Position numbers and translations under genes: made by a program. A stretch of 44,400 bases of DNA from Nitrospirae bacterium JdFR-81 (GTDB lineage Bacteria; Nitrospirota; Thermodesulfovibrionia; UBA6902). Each line of letters begins with the position of its first letter. Position 1 is the first letter of the stretch. The notes below the pieces were generated by a model. That model did no database searches. It had not been told where the DNA came from and saw only the letters and a program-made list of their open reading frames with translations. Below, in pieces: positions 24,426 to 32,324 of this stretch. The stretch spans positions 1 through 44,400 of the forward strand of contig MTOQ01000087.1 in assembly GCA_002011735.1 (NCBI GenBank), written 5' to 3'.

Positions 24426-24893
24426 ATGGAAGGCTTTATCGACATCGGTTATACTGAGGCACTAAGAGATTTTACATTCTGGATTGTATTCGGGATTGCA
24501 TTAGCATTTATAGCCCAACGTATTTGTGCTAATCCCAGATACCGGAGGGCACAATTCACCGAAGGACAGGCCCATCCCCTGTTAGGGTGGATACTGGCCA
24601 TTGCTATACTCATTATATTTGTGAGGTTTGGCTTCCCGATGTTCTTCTATAGATTTTATGGCGTGCAGATTACGCAGGACAGAATCATATTATACTATCC
24701 CCTCAGCAGGCGGGTTGAGCTAAACAAACAAGACGTCTCCCGTTCAGGGACAAAAAGATATCCTGCTGCCAGGACACCATGGCATGGGAAATACATCTTC
24801 TTGGACACCAAGGATGGTTATCGTTACAAGAGCATCATAACCCCTGGGGCAGAGCATGCATGGAATAGAATGCGAGAAAGGGGCCTGCCCTGA
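24426..24893 (+). CDS. small membrane protein, PH-domain-like, unknown function
   Basis: This is a 155-residue protein with two membrane helices (about 15-35 and 50-72) and a C-terminal cytoplasmic beta-rich segment (VQITQDRIILYYPLSRRVELNKQDVSR) that reads like a bacterial PH/YdbS-like fold. No specific family is recognised. GGAAAGAG just before ATG 24426 is a weak ribosome-binding site. It has its own promoter and is separated from the DUF4340 gene by 141 bases, so it is likely an independent unit. Confidence 0.65.
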   Translation: MEGFIDIGYTEALRDFTFWIVFGIALAFIAQRICANPRYRRAQFTEGQAHPLLGWILAIAILIIFVRFGFPMFFYRFYGVQITQDRIILYYPLSRRVELNKQDVSRSGTKRYPAARTPWHGKYIFLDTKDGYRYKSIITPGAEHAWNRMRERGLP

Positions 24894-25014
24894 CAGACTG
24901 TAGGAGTATAAAGCTGGAAGGTTCAACCATTGGAGATGAAGAGGGCCTTAAGAGACTGAGCAGAGAGTGCAAGGGCCGAGGGCTGTAACTGAATGTCCAA
25001 TCCTTGAAGCCCTG

Positions 25015-25042
25015 GAAGGGTAGAAAAGGGTCTTTACCCTTC
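25015..25042. terminator. stem-loop after the small membrane protein gene
   Basis: GAAGGGTA pairs with TACCCTTC around a 12-base loop. It is followed by TGATCTTAAACC, without a U-run, so termination is uncertain. The remaining 24894-25111 gap shows no gene. Confidence 0.35.
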
Positions 25043-25111
25043 TGATCTTAAACCTTTCCTGATCATCCTGTGTCTAATTCAGTGAAGACACCACAGAGGG
25101 AGGATCGGACT

Positions 25112-26533
25112 ATGTGGAGAGCATTAAAGTTCTTGGTGTGCCATTTAATGATAGCCTTATCTATCCAGACAAATGCCTCAGCAGAGATTCTTTCACCATG
25201 GCCAAAGGCAGGGCATGACCCCCAGAACACCAGGAAGTCAGAATACAGAGGTCCTGAGATTCCGGTCATTATCACAAAGGTAAGACTCGTCGGCCAGGAG
25301 GTGATCAACAACTCAGGTATCACCATCGGCAGTGACGGGACATTTTATGTGGGCACATGGGGACATTCATATATCAGTGGTCTGGATTCCTATTCTGATG
25401 GCAAGATGTATGCCATTGATAAGGATGGAAATATCAAGTGGTGCTATGATCCAGGGATAGTTGATGATGGCAACATCCTGAGACAGTTCGGCACTATTGA
25501 GACCACGCCTGCACTGGACCCTGAGGACCCATCGGTCATATACTTTGGGAGGGGAGACGGGAGACTCTTCAGCCTGAAAGACAATGGCTATAATGATTTT
25601 GAGGTGAGATGGATATACGACACCACCAGAGACAGCGAATGGGGCAGGTGGTTCGGAAGACCCATCCGTGGAGGTCAGATATTCACCTCACCTGCTGTTG
25701 GGCCTGATGGACGGGTCTATTTTGCCATAACAAAGGCCCCTGGGACGGATACCGCAATATATGCGGTTGATAAGGATTCGGGCAGATTATGCTGGAGATA
25801 CCCTGAGGAGGGATCCCTCGCTTCAAATAAGATAGTTACAAACCCAGTGATCGGGAATGGATACGTCTACTTTGCGACAAAACGGAACATATATGCGTTT
25901 GAATTATACGCCAGGTGCGGCATCCCAACAGGGCCTGTATGGACCTATGCCTATAACGATGAGCCTCTTGACTACTTCTTCTTTACAGGTCTGATGTTAA
26001 GGGGCTATAGACTCTTCGCCAATAGCGCCTCGCTCTGGAAGGGAAAGGGCAAGGTCTTTGTCATCAATGCAAGGTCAGGCAAGGAGGAGAGGATCATTGA
26101 ATTTGATAAGGCGGTGGTCAGCGCTGTTGTTGGAAACAGGGGCAGGGTATATGTGAGTATGAGCGATTACGGTGATGGTGAAGGCCAGACAGGCTCACTC
26201 CTGATCCTTAATTATGATGGAGAGATCATTAAAAGGATCGATTTCAACGATGGCATCTCTACCATAACGCTCGATAAACATGAGAATATATACCTTTATC
26301 TTGGGGGCAATACCGACAGTGGTGAGCCTGGCTCGGTATATTCCTACACCATGAATGGAGACCTCAGGTGGGGCCCATTGTATCTGGACGCACCTGTAAT
26401 GACCTCCCCCATCTCGATAGACGGAATGGGAAGGCTGGTAATCGGTGATGCCCCCTGCAAACACCATGATTGTTCCAGGGGAGAAGACCCAAAGATATAT
26501 ATAATTGGAGACATCCGCATATCATCCCCTTGA
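25112..26533 (+). CDS. secreted PQQ-like beta-propeller protein
   Basis: From ATG 25112 this is a 473-residue exported protein with signal MWRALKFLVCHLMIALSIQTNASA. It contains several propeller-blade repeats with the pattern GxxYxxxxDGxxxW (YAIDKDGNIKWCYDPG, YAVDKDSGRLCWRYPEEG, YSYTMNGDLRWGPLY) and recurrent tests of the type SPAVGPDGRVYFA. The C terminus has clustered Cys and His (APCKHHDCSRG). Such proteins bind proteins or PQQ-like cofactors; quinoprotein active-site residues are not evident. GGGAGGA stands eight bases before the ATG, better than the upstream GTG 25070. It is the first gene before the thiol and sulfur group. Confidence 0.82.
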   Translation: MWRALKFLVCHLMIALSIQTNASAEILSPWPKAGHDPQNTRKSEYRGPEIPVIITKVRLVGQEVINNSGITIGSDGTFYVGTWGHSYISGLDSYSDGKMYAIDKDGNIKWCYDPGIVDDGNILRQFGTIETTPALDPEDPSVIYFGRGDGRLFSLKDNGYNDFEVRWIYDTTRDSEWGRWFGRPIRGGQIFTSPAVGPDGRVYFAITKAPGTDTAIYAVDKDSGRLCWRYPEEGSLASNKIVTNPVIGNGYVYFATKRNIYAFELYARCGIPTGPVWTYAYNDEPLDYFFFTGLMLRGYRLFANSASLWKGKGKVFVINARSGKEERIIEFDKAVVSAVVGNRGRVYVSMSDYGDGEGQTGSLLILNYDGEIIKRIDFNDGISTITLDKHENIYLYLGGNTDSGEPGSVYSYTMNGDLRWGPLYLDAPVMTSPISIDGMGRLVIGDAPCKHHDCSRGEDPKIYIIGDIRISSP

Positions 26534-26561
26534 CCCCGTACCATACTGCAGGGTTTATACT

Positions 26562-26849
26562 GTGAAGTGGAAGGGGGTTATATATTATGACAGGCAGAGG
26601 ATCGAGGTCTTCAGTGCCGGATGCCCATTATGCAAAGAGGCGATCGAGATGGTCAGGAGGAATACCTGCCCTTCCTGTGAGGTCAGTGTGCTTGACATGA
26701 ACGACCCTGCAGTATCAAAGAGGGCCAGAGAGCTTGGGATCAGGACCGTCCCTGCGGTTATGATCGATGGCAGACTTGCGGACTGCTGTAAGGGCACAGG
26801 TCCTGATGAGGCCACCCTGAAGTCCCTGGGGCCGGGCAGGGCACTGTAA
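26562..26849 (+). CDS. thioredoxin/glutaredoxin-like protein
   Basis: This small thioredoxin-fold protein has CPLC as active site (VFSAGCPLCKEAIEMV), a second CPSC, the cis-Pro region RTVPAVMIDGRL and an unusual CC pair in ADCCKGTGPDE. I recall similar small thiol proteins as 'thioredoxin family protein' with the same CCxGxGPDE end. A disulfide-relay or thiol-transfer role is inferred. The start is unclear: GTG 26562 has no Shine-Dalgarno, whereas ATG 26587 has a good AAGGGGG nine bases upstream but is out of frame by one base, hinting at a recent indel at the N terminus. The frame itself is open up to ATG 26505 inside the preceding gene. Confidence 0.72.
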   Translation: MKWKGVIYYDRQRIEVFSAGCPLCKEAIEMVRRNTCPSCEVSVLDMNDPAVSKRARELGIRTVPAVMIDGRLADCCKGTGPDEATLKSLGPGRAL

Positions 26850-26929
26850 CGGGTGATGCGTGATGACTGATGAGAAAAGAACCAGAGGATGTGAGAGAAG
26901 ATAAAAAACGGGGATCGTCTATCTTGCTG

Positions 26930-26957
26930 TTGAAAAAGATGTGGCGATTGGTATAGG
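26930..26957 (+). promoter_or_regulatory. candidate sigma-70 promoter of the rhodanese-DsrE group
   Basis: TTGAAA (26930-26935), 16 bases, TATAGG (26952-26957). The start would be near 26964, with a leader of about 43 bases including AAAGGAGGG before ATG 27007. The -10 is imperfect. Confidence 0.4.
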
Positions 26958-27006
26958 ATATGTTGTGAATTTAGAGGGTAATACTTATCATTGAAAGGAG
27001 GGTATT

Positions 27007-27951
27007 ATGCAGAGGGGAAGGTCCATCCTTAAGAAAGGGGTATTTCAGGGTGTTCTTGTATTGTTGCTTCTTTTATCCATCCTCGTCCTTTCCCATCCTG
27101 CCATCGCTGATGGGAAGGTGCAGCCACTTGTTGAGACAGAGTGGCTTGCAAAAAACCTCAATAAGCCCGGCATCCGTGTGGTATATGTGGGCAGTATGGC
27201 ACCAAATGATATGGCCAAATTCGGCAGTAAACACATCCCTGGCTCCATGTACTGGAGCCTGAAGAGCCTTATGAAGGTTCTCGGCGACGGCAGTACCCCC
27301 CCAAATAAGGCCGAGTTTGAGGCACTGATGAGCAGGCTTGGTATAGGGAATGATACACACGTAGTGCTCTATGGTGAGGGTGGTGGAAACCCGTTTATCA
27401 CCAGCGCATTCTGGCTCATGGATTACTTCGGACACAAGAAGGTGAGCTATCTGAATGGTGGTATGGCGAAGTGGGCACAGGAGGGACGAAAGATCGCATC
27501 AGGCCCACCACCAAAGGTAAACCCCACAAAATACACTGCAACACCTGATCCATCCATCTTTGCAGATGCTGACTATGTCCTTAAGAATCTGAAAAATCCT
27601 GATGTTGTCATAGTTGACACCCGTGCTCCTGATGAATACACAGGGAAGAATGCAATGGGTAATAAGAGGGTTGGCCATATACCAGGTGCCGTTAACCTCA
27701 ATTTCTACACCACAAATCTCAACAAGGACGAGACATTCAAGTCTGTCAAGGACTTAAAAGCGGCTTATGAGTCAAAGGGTGTGACAAAGGACAAGGAGGT
27801 CATCACATACTGCCAGGGTGGTATCCGTGCTGCCCACACATACTTTGTGCTTAAACACCTCCTCGGTTATCCGAAGGTCAGGAACTATGTCGGCTCATGG
27901 GGCGAATGGGGCAACAGGCTTGACCCCAAAAAGTATCCTGTAGAGAAATAG
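27007..27951 (+). CDS. secreted two-domain thiosulfate sulfurtransferase (rhodanese)
   Basis: This is a 314-residue tandem rhodanese with signal peptide (hydrophobic 13-33, cleavage near AIA-DG). The N-terminal domain (38-165) has the structural PGSMYWSLKSL pattern but YGEGGG where a catalytic Cys would be. The C-terminal domain (185-305) has Cys269 in the active loop CQGGIRAA. It takes a sulfane sulfur from thiosulfate or polysulfide onto Cys269 and passes it to a nucleophile, here in the periplasm. AAAGGAGGG precedes ATG 27007. The DsrE-like gene 21 bases downstream is a plausible sulfur-relay partner across the membrane only if a transporter such as YedE lies between them. Confidence 0.93.
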   Translation: MQRGRSILKKGVFQGVLVLLLLLSILVLSHPAIADGKVQPLVETEWLAKNLNKPGIRVVYVGSMAPNDMAKFGSKHIPGSMYWSLKSLMKVLGDGSTPPNKAEFEALMSRLGIGNDTHVVLYGEGGGNPFITSAFWLMDYFGHKKVSYLNGGMAKWAQEGRKIASGPPPKVNPTKYTATPDPSIFADADYVLKNLKNPDVVIVDTRAPDEYTGKNAMGNKRVGHIPGAVNLNFYTTNLNKDETFKSVKDLKAAYESKGVTKDKEVITYCQGGIRAAHTYFVLKHLLGYPKVRNYVGSWGEWGNRLDPKKYPVEK

Positions 27952-27972
27952 ATCAAATAAAGGAGGTCTCAG

Positions 27973-28275
27973 ATGAAGCTTGGCATACTTGTCAATACCC
28001 AGAGACACGCAAAGGAACTTGTCGGCATCACAAAGGCAGCCCTTGCAAAGGGGCATGAGGTGATCATTTTTATCATGGATGAGGGGGAATACCTCCTCAG
28101 CAACCAGGATGTTGTCAACCTCTGTAATGAGCCCAATGTCAGAATGGCCTACTGTGACCACAATGCCCAGAAACTGGGCATATCAAAAGAGGGGATCCCT
28201 GATAAGATCACATGTGGCAGTCAGTTTGATAATGCCACAATGAATCACGAGGCTGACAGGGTTATTGTCTTATAA
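27973..28275 (+). CDS. DsrE/TusD-family sulfur-relay protein
   Basis: This is a 100-residue cytoplasmic protein with the DsrE fold pattern: KLGILVNTQRHAKELVGITKAALAKGHEVIIFIMDEGEYLL, then YCDHNAQKLGIS, where the Cys sits exactly as the conserved sulfur-carrying Cys of TusD/DsrE (C-x3-A-x2-x-G). A second Cys occurs in TCGSQFDNATM. DsrE-type proteins accept and donate persulfide sulfur, usually with TusA or DsrC partners. AGGAGG six bases before ATG 27973 makes the start secure. It lies between the rhodanese and a tiny DsrH-like gene, the same E-then-H order as in dsrEFH/tusDCB, but with the F/C member missing. Confidence 0.85.
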   Translation: MKLGILVNTQRHAKELVGITKAALAKGHEVIIFIMDEGEYLLSNQDVVNLCNEPNVRMAYCDHNAQKLGISKEGIPDKITCGSQFDNATMNHEADRVIVL

Positions 28276-28333
28276 ACCACTGAATAACACAGATTATAAA
28301 CACGGATTAACGCAGAGATAAGGAGGAGGGCAA

Positions 28334-28501
28334 ATGAAGATCTTACATATCCTGAATGATGGCCCAACAGACCTTTCAACAAGGATAATAGAGGAGCACA
28401 AAAAGGAGCACGAGGTGAAGGTTGTGGAGCTCTCGAAGGTGGACTCTTATGAGTCCCTGGTGGATGACATCTTCTCTCATGACAGGGTGATCTCCTGGTA
28501 G
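28334..28501 (+). CDS. 55-residue DsrH/TusB-like mini-protein
   Basis: ATG 28334 follows AGGAGGAGGG by a few bases and opens a 55-codon frame. It begins MKILHILNDGPTDLSTRIIEEH and ends VDDIFSHDRVISW. The opening (LHxLNxxP) and the terminal Ser-Trp resemble DsrH/TusB, which is normally about 95 residues and ends in a similar Ser-Trp. The central part, including the usual Cys position, is absent here, and there is no cysteine at all. It could be a structural partner for the DsrE-like protein, not a sulfur carrier. It stands alone 58 bases after the DsrE-like gene. Confidence 0.7.
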   Translation: MKILHILNDGPTDLSTRIIEEHKKEHEVKVVELSKVDSYESLVDDIFSHDRVISW

Positions 28502-28587
28502 TAAGAAGGGTTTAAACAGCCGATTAAAAAGGATTAAGAAGGGCAATGGAGCTATTATAGATAAAAGTGCTCAGGCCTGTTTGATTA

Positions 28588-30273
28588 ATGTCAGATGACA
28601 GACAAACCTCTCTTGAATATATCCTGATAATCTCGCTTCTTGCCCTTCTTGTCTTCCTCACACAATACACATTCAGGTATCTTGATGACAACAGGCTCAC
28701 AAGCTGGCAGTGGGCCTTTAACGGTGTGGCTGTTGAGAGGATATTCATCTATCTTGTTGCAGGCCTTTTCGTGGCCTGTCTCCTCTCGATCCCATCCATC
28801 CTTGAACATAGGCCTGTCCCATCCCTCATGCTCATCACCTATGCTGTCTCGGCATTTTTTTTCTCTGAGCCTGAGGTGATCGTTGATGCCGCAAGATACT
28901 TTACACAGGCAAAATATCTTGAATTGAGTGGCATAGGATACTTCCTTAAAGAATGGGGGAGGAATATCAATGCCTGGACAGACATGCCCCTCATACCCTT
29001 TCTCTACGGACTGGTCTTCAGATACATAGGAGAATCGAGACTGGCAATTCAATTATGCACAACATCCCTCTTCTCTCTAACAGTGGTGCTCACCTATCTG
29101 ATAGGCAGGGATTTATGGAACAGGGAGACAGGTATTTATGGTGGGCTATCCCTCCTGGGTATGCCCTATCTCTTTACACAGGTGCCCCTTATGCTTGTTG
29201 ATGTGCCAACCATGTTCTTCCTAACCCTATCTATATTCACCTATATCAGGGCGGTGAGATCGGGCAAGGTGTGGATCATCCTGTCCTCTGTATCAGTGGT
29301 CTGCACCATCCTCTCAAAATATTCAACCCTGCTCATGTTGACCATCATGGCTGTCATATCTCTCATCTTTTTTATAGAGGCAGGGGAACACAGGGGATTT
29401 TTAAGAGGCGAGGTTATCAGACGATCCGTGATGGTGTGCCTGGCCACAGGTGTGCTCACAGGCCTTATGGTGCTCGCCCGATTTGATGTCATCAAGGCAC
29501 AGATAGACCTGCTCCTGAATTACCAAAGGCCTGCACTCAGGGGATGGAGCGAAGGCCTTGTATCCACCTTTCTATATCAGATCCACCCATTTATTACGAT
29601 CGCTGCCATCTCTTCTGTATATGTGGCATTCAGGAGGAGGGATCAAAGATACCTGATCATCTCATGGCTCATCCTGATAGTGCTCTTTATGCATATAAGG
29701 AGGATAAGGTATACCCTGATCGTCTTTCCGATGTTCGCCCTTATGGCATCATACGGCCTTTCGGCCCTCAACCATAATGGGAGAGGCAGGATGGTCAAGA
29801 GGCTCTCTTCTTACATAGCGGTGATCTTCTCGATTATCATCGCGACCACTGTGTATCTGCCATTTCTCCAGAGGATGGCCCCTGTGAACCTGAAGGATGC
29901 AGGAGGGTTCCTGAATTCAAAGGGGATAAAGGCCATAAGGGTTATAACCACAACCTCTGGAGAGAGGATACTCAATCAGGCCGTCACTGTCCCGATCCTT
30001 GATATATATTTCAATGGAGACATCCACTATAGACAGGATGAGCCACCTCCACCATTTGAGAGGATCAGGATGTCACCCCTGAGATTCACCTGGGAATACA
30101 GGGTGCCTGATTATTACAATAACAGAGTGGATGCAGAGGCCCTTGTGGTTATATCCAACAGACCTGACGCCCTGTTAGCTGAACCGCCTTCAGGGGTGAG
30201 TAAGGAGGTCATCGATTTTCAGAGGAGCACAGGTTTCTTCCGCTACAGCCCCTCTGTGAGGATATATTACTGA
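28588..30273 (+). CDS. GT-C glycosyltransferase, ArnT/PMT (GT39-like) family
   Basis: This is a 561-residue polytopic membrane protein with about 11-12 membrane helices and a C-terminal globular part (about 440-561). The first loop has acidic residues (SEPEVIVDAARYFTQAKYLELSGI) as in GT-C enzymes, which use polyprenyl-phosphate sugar donors at the outer membrane leaflet. A later IRRIRYTLIVFPMFALMASYGLS is typical of PMT_2 proteins. The acceptor is unknown; it could modify lipid, polysaccharide or an envelope protein. No Shine-Dalgarno is evident before ATG 28588. Its place inside the sulfur group is unexplained. Confidence 0.8.
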   Translation: MSDDRQTSLEYILIISLLALLVFLTQYTFRYLDDNRLTSWQWAFNGVAVERIFIYLVAGLFVACLLSIPSILEHRPVPSLMLITYAVSAFFFSEPEVIVDAARYFTQAKYLELSGIGYFLKEWGRNINAWTDMPLIPFLYGLVFRYIGESRLAIQLCTTSLFSLTVVLTYLIGRDLWNRETGIYGGLSLLGMPYLFTQVPLMLVDVPTMFFLTLSIFTYIRAVRSGKVWIILSSVSVVCTILSKYSTLLMLTIMAVISLIFFIEAGEHRGFLRGEVIRRSVMVCLATGVLTGLMVLARFDVIKAQIDLLLNYQRPALRGWSEGLVSTFLYQIHPFITIAAISSVYVAFRRRDQRYLIISWLILIVLFMHIRRIRYTLIVFPMFALMASYGLSALNHNGRGRMVKRLSSYIAVIFSIIIATTVYLPFLQRMAPVNLKDAGGFLNSKGIKAIRVITTTSGERILNQAVTVPILDIYFNGDIHYRQDEPPPPFERIRMSPLRFTWEYRVPDYYNNRVDAEALVVISNRPDALLAEPPSGVSKEVIDFQRSTGFFRYSPSVRIYY

Positions 30274-30316
30274 AGCCCCCACGATGCCTTAAAAGGAACA
30301 GTGCATCTGCCATTAT

Positions 30317-30332
30317 TGTTCCATTTGGGACA
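30317..30332. promoter_or_regulatory. candidate enhancer (UAS) for the NtrC-type regulator, yedE side
   Basis: TGTTCCATTTGGGACA fits TGTYC-N6-GGACA. The same pattern occurs at 36762-36777 beside the response regulator gene. Its centre is about 75 bases upstream of the start predicted from the -24/-12 element, a normal distance for a sigma-54 enhancer. Confidence 0.6.
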
Positions 30333-30372
30333 GTAGAGTGCCATTTACACCCTTATATCAGTGGATTTTGGC

Positions 30373-30388
30373 TGGCATGGACTTTGCG
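30373..30388 (+). promoter_or_regulatory. sigma-54 (-24/-12) promoter of yedE
   Basis: TGGCATG-GACT-TTGC matches TGGCACG-N4-TTGCW except for one T and the last base. GG (30374-30375) and GC (30386-30387) have the obligatory spacing. The start would be near 30399, before the AAAGGAGG at 30410-30417. Confidence 0.7.
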
Positions 30389-30422
30389 TAAGGAAGGGAT
30401 AGGTTACCTAAAGGAGGCTGCA

Positions 30423-31856
30423 TTGGATACAGGCACAAGAAAGAGGCGCTTTTGGGCACTTGCAATAGTAGGCTTCTTCTCATTAATCAGCATATCTACA
30501 TATACCTATAACGAAAACTATATCTACCTCTCGGTCTATCTCTGGTTCGGTTTTATCTATGGCATGTGCCTCCAATATGGGAGGTTCTGCTTCGCCTCTG
30601 CATTCAGGGACCTCTTTGCCGTGGGGGTGCCGAGGATGGCAGTGGGGATAATGATAGCGATAATATTCTTTGCCTTTGTCTCTGCCTTTGTAACCGCAAC
30701 AGGTATAAGCACCTTCCACCCCTCACCTGTCAGCCTCCACTCGGTGATAGCAGGACTGTTCTTTGGCATAGGCATGGTGTTTGCAGGAGGCTGTGCCTCG
30801 GGCTCCCTCTATAAGACAGGAGAGGGCAGTGGAACCGCCCTCCTTGTGGTGCTTTCTATAAGCCTCACCCAGTCGACATTCGTTGATATCGGCGGAGTCT
30901 TCAATAAATTGGTTCCACATTCATGGCGTGAATCGGCCCTCTCCAAGGGACTCCCTGATGCCATCAATGTTGGGGATGGATGGGTGGATCAGTATCTTGC
31001 AGGCTATGTCTGGAACCAGCCAATAACAACATTTGCAAAGATGTTAGGGCTTGACAATGAGAGCTTTGTCGGCGCCTATGTGGGCAACCTCCTTGTTGGG
31101 GTTGTCTTGCCTGCCCTGTTTCTTCTGACCATTGTATACATCCTCTTTGCCAAGAAGAGGTACGAGAAAGAGATCAGAAAGTTAAAGAATATCAGCACCC
31201 TTGGAATAAAGGATCACCTTTCGGGCTTCTGGAGCATGATCCTCTCTTCAAAAAGGACGGCTATCGCAGGACTCATCCTTGGCATCGCTGCAGGGCTCCA
31301 TATGTTTGTGATCGAGGGGATGCGGATAAAGTTTGGGGTGAGGAATGCAGGCGAGATACTCAAGAGGATCGGCTTTGATTTCGGCCTCTCGGTCAGGGGT
31401 ACGGTCTTTGATCCTGGCTACTGGTATGTGACAACACAGGAGGCCCAGTGGGTTGGATGGGTCTTCCAGAAGATGGGATGGAACCACATGGACAACATAT
31501 TCTTTGGTTACATCAATGGCATACCCAACCCTGCTTTTAACCCTGCTGACTGGATGTCCCTTGCGCTTATCGGAGGGGCTGCGGTCATGGCATTGCTGAA
31601 TAACGAGTTCAAGTTCAAGATGCCAACAAAGGAGCTTGCTATATGGGCAATGGTCGGTGGCTTCTTCATGGGCATCGGATCGAGGCTTGGACTCGGATGT
31701 AATGTCGGTGCATTCTTTGTCAGGGTTGCCAATGGTGATCCTGCAGGCTGGCTATTCGGCATAGGGATGATCGTTGGCGCCTATATCGGGGTTAAATTCT
31801 TCAACTGGTGGACAGAGAGGAAGATGGCAAAGGAACTGGAGGGAATGAATTTTTAG
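30423..31856 (+). CDS. yedE: YeeE/YedE-family thiosulfate or sulfur transporter
   Basis: From TTG 30423 this is a 477-residue membrane protein with two YeeE/YedE halves. Each half carries conserved Cys/Gly motifs: CLQYGRFCFASAFRD, then GGCASGSLYKTGEGSG in the first, and GLGCNVGAFFVR in the second. The family moves thiosulfate or sulfane sulfur into the cell through cysteine-lined channels (YeeE) and often pairs with TusA or DsrE. The start is set by AAAGGAGG five bases before TTG. The longer frame from TTG 30384 would overlap the sigma-54 promoter. Two single-pass mini-proteins and a secreted rhodanese follow on the same strand. About 12 membrane segments are visible, with a soluble linker near 245-275. 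Confidence 0.9.
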   Translation: MDTGTRKRRFWALAIVGFFSLISISTYTYNENYIYLSVYLWFGFIYGMCLQYGRFCFASAFRDLFAVGVPRMAVGIMIAIIFFAFVSAFVTATGISTFHPSPVSLHSVIAGLFFGIGMVFAGGCASGSLYKTGEGSGTALLVVLSISLTQSTFVDIGGVFNKLVPHSWRESALSKGLPDAINVGDGWVDQYLAGYVWNQPITTFAKMLGLDNESFVGAYVGNLLVGVVLPALFLLTIVYILFAKKRYEKEIRKLKNISTLGIKDHLSGFWSMILSSKRTAIAGLILGIAAGLHMFVIEGMRIKFGVRNAGEILKRIGFDFGLSVRGTVFDPGYWYVTTQEAQWVGWVFQKMGWNHMDNIFFGYINGIPNPAFNPADWMSLALIGGAAVMALLNNEFKFKMPTKELAIWAMVGGFFMGIGSRLGLGCNVGAFFVRVANGDPAGWLFGIGMIVGAYIGVKFFNWWTERKMAKELEGMNF

Positions 31857-31866
31857 AGGTGAGATC

Positions 31867-32052
31867 ATGGACAGGTTCTTCCTGGTGATAGTCCTGATAG
31901 TCGGCCTGTTTGTTGGATATCTGATAGGCTACAGCATCCCTCCGTTTATAGAGGCAGGCGTATTCACCGGAAGGCAGGAGAAGGGGGTCAAGGTGATGAT
32001 TGATGAGAAGGTGAAGAAGTACTATGAGAAGCTCTATGAGGAAGAGGAGTGA
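31867..32052 (+). CDS. single-pass mini-membrane protein 1
   Basis: This is a 61-residue protein with one N-terminal membrane helix (residues 4-24, LVIVLIVGLFVGYLIGYSI) and a soluble, charged tail ending KKYYEKLYEEEE. It starts ten bases after yedE with AGAGGTGA before ATG 31867. Its tail resembles that of the next gene (YERYFKELYKEE), so the two are probably diverged duplicates. I recall two hypothetical small genes as regular members of yedE-tusA-dsrE clusters in sulfur disproportionators; this pair may be those genes. No function is known. Confidence 0.75.
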   Translation: MDRFFLVIVLIVGLFVGYLIGYSIPPFIEAGVFTGRQEKGVKVMIDEKVKKYYEKLYEEEE

Positions 32053-32258
32053 ACAAGTGGCTCATGATACTCATAATAATCTGTGTGATCCTCTCCTTTC
32101 TGGTCGGCTTTAACATATCTAAAAGGTCAGGTATCCAGCCTGGCTACTTTGAGAAGGCCGAGGCACCTGCATATGGGGTCGGGGGAGAGGAGAAGCTGGC
32201 CCCTGGTCTGGGTGAAGAGTACGAGAGATACTTTAAGGAGTTATACAAGGAGGAGTGA
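32049..32258 (+). CDS. single-pass mini-membrane protein 2
   Basis: This is a 69-residue protein with an N-terminal membrane helix (residues 3-22) and a tail with the same closing pattern (EEYERYFKELYKEE) as the previous gene. The GTG start overlaps the preceding TGA (GTGA), showing tight translational coupling and suggesting a fixed one-to-one ratio with mini-protein 1. The central YFEKAEAPAYGVGGEEKLAPGLG is Gly/Ala/Pro-rich and probably flexible. It has no cysteines. A role as a YedE or rhodanese accessory subunit is inference from position only. Confidence 0.72.
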   Translation: MNKWLMILIIICVILSFLVGFNISKRSGIQPGYFEKAEAPAYGVGGEEKLAPGLGEEYERYFKELYKEE

Positions 32259-32324
32259 AAGGGGGTGAGAGGGGAGTTATTGGTGGAGGGTCTCAGAGAA
32301 TCTAATAAAAGGAGGTGAAGAGGG

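Noticed and set aside
30384-30422. Long N terminus for YedE from TTG 30384
   Set aside because: It overlaps the -12 element of the sigma-54 promoter and lacks a ribosome-binding site; TTG 30423 has AAAGGAGG at ideal spacing.
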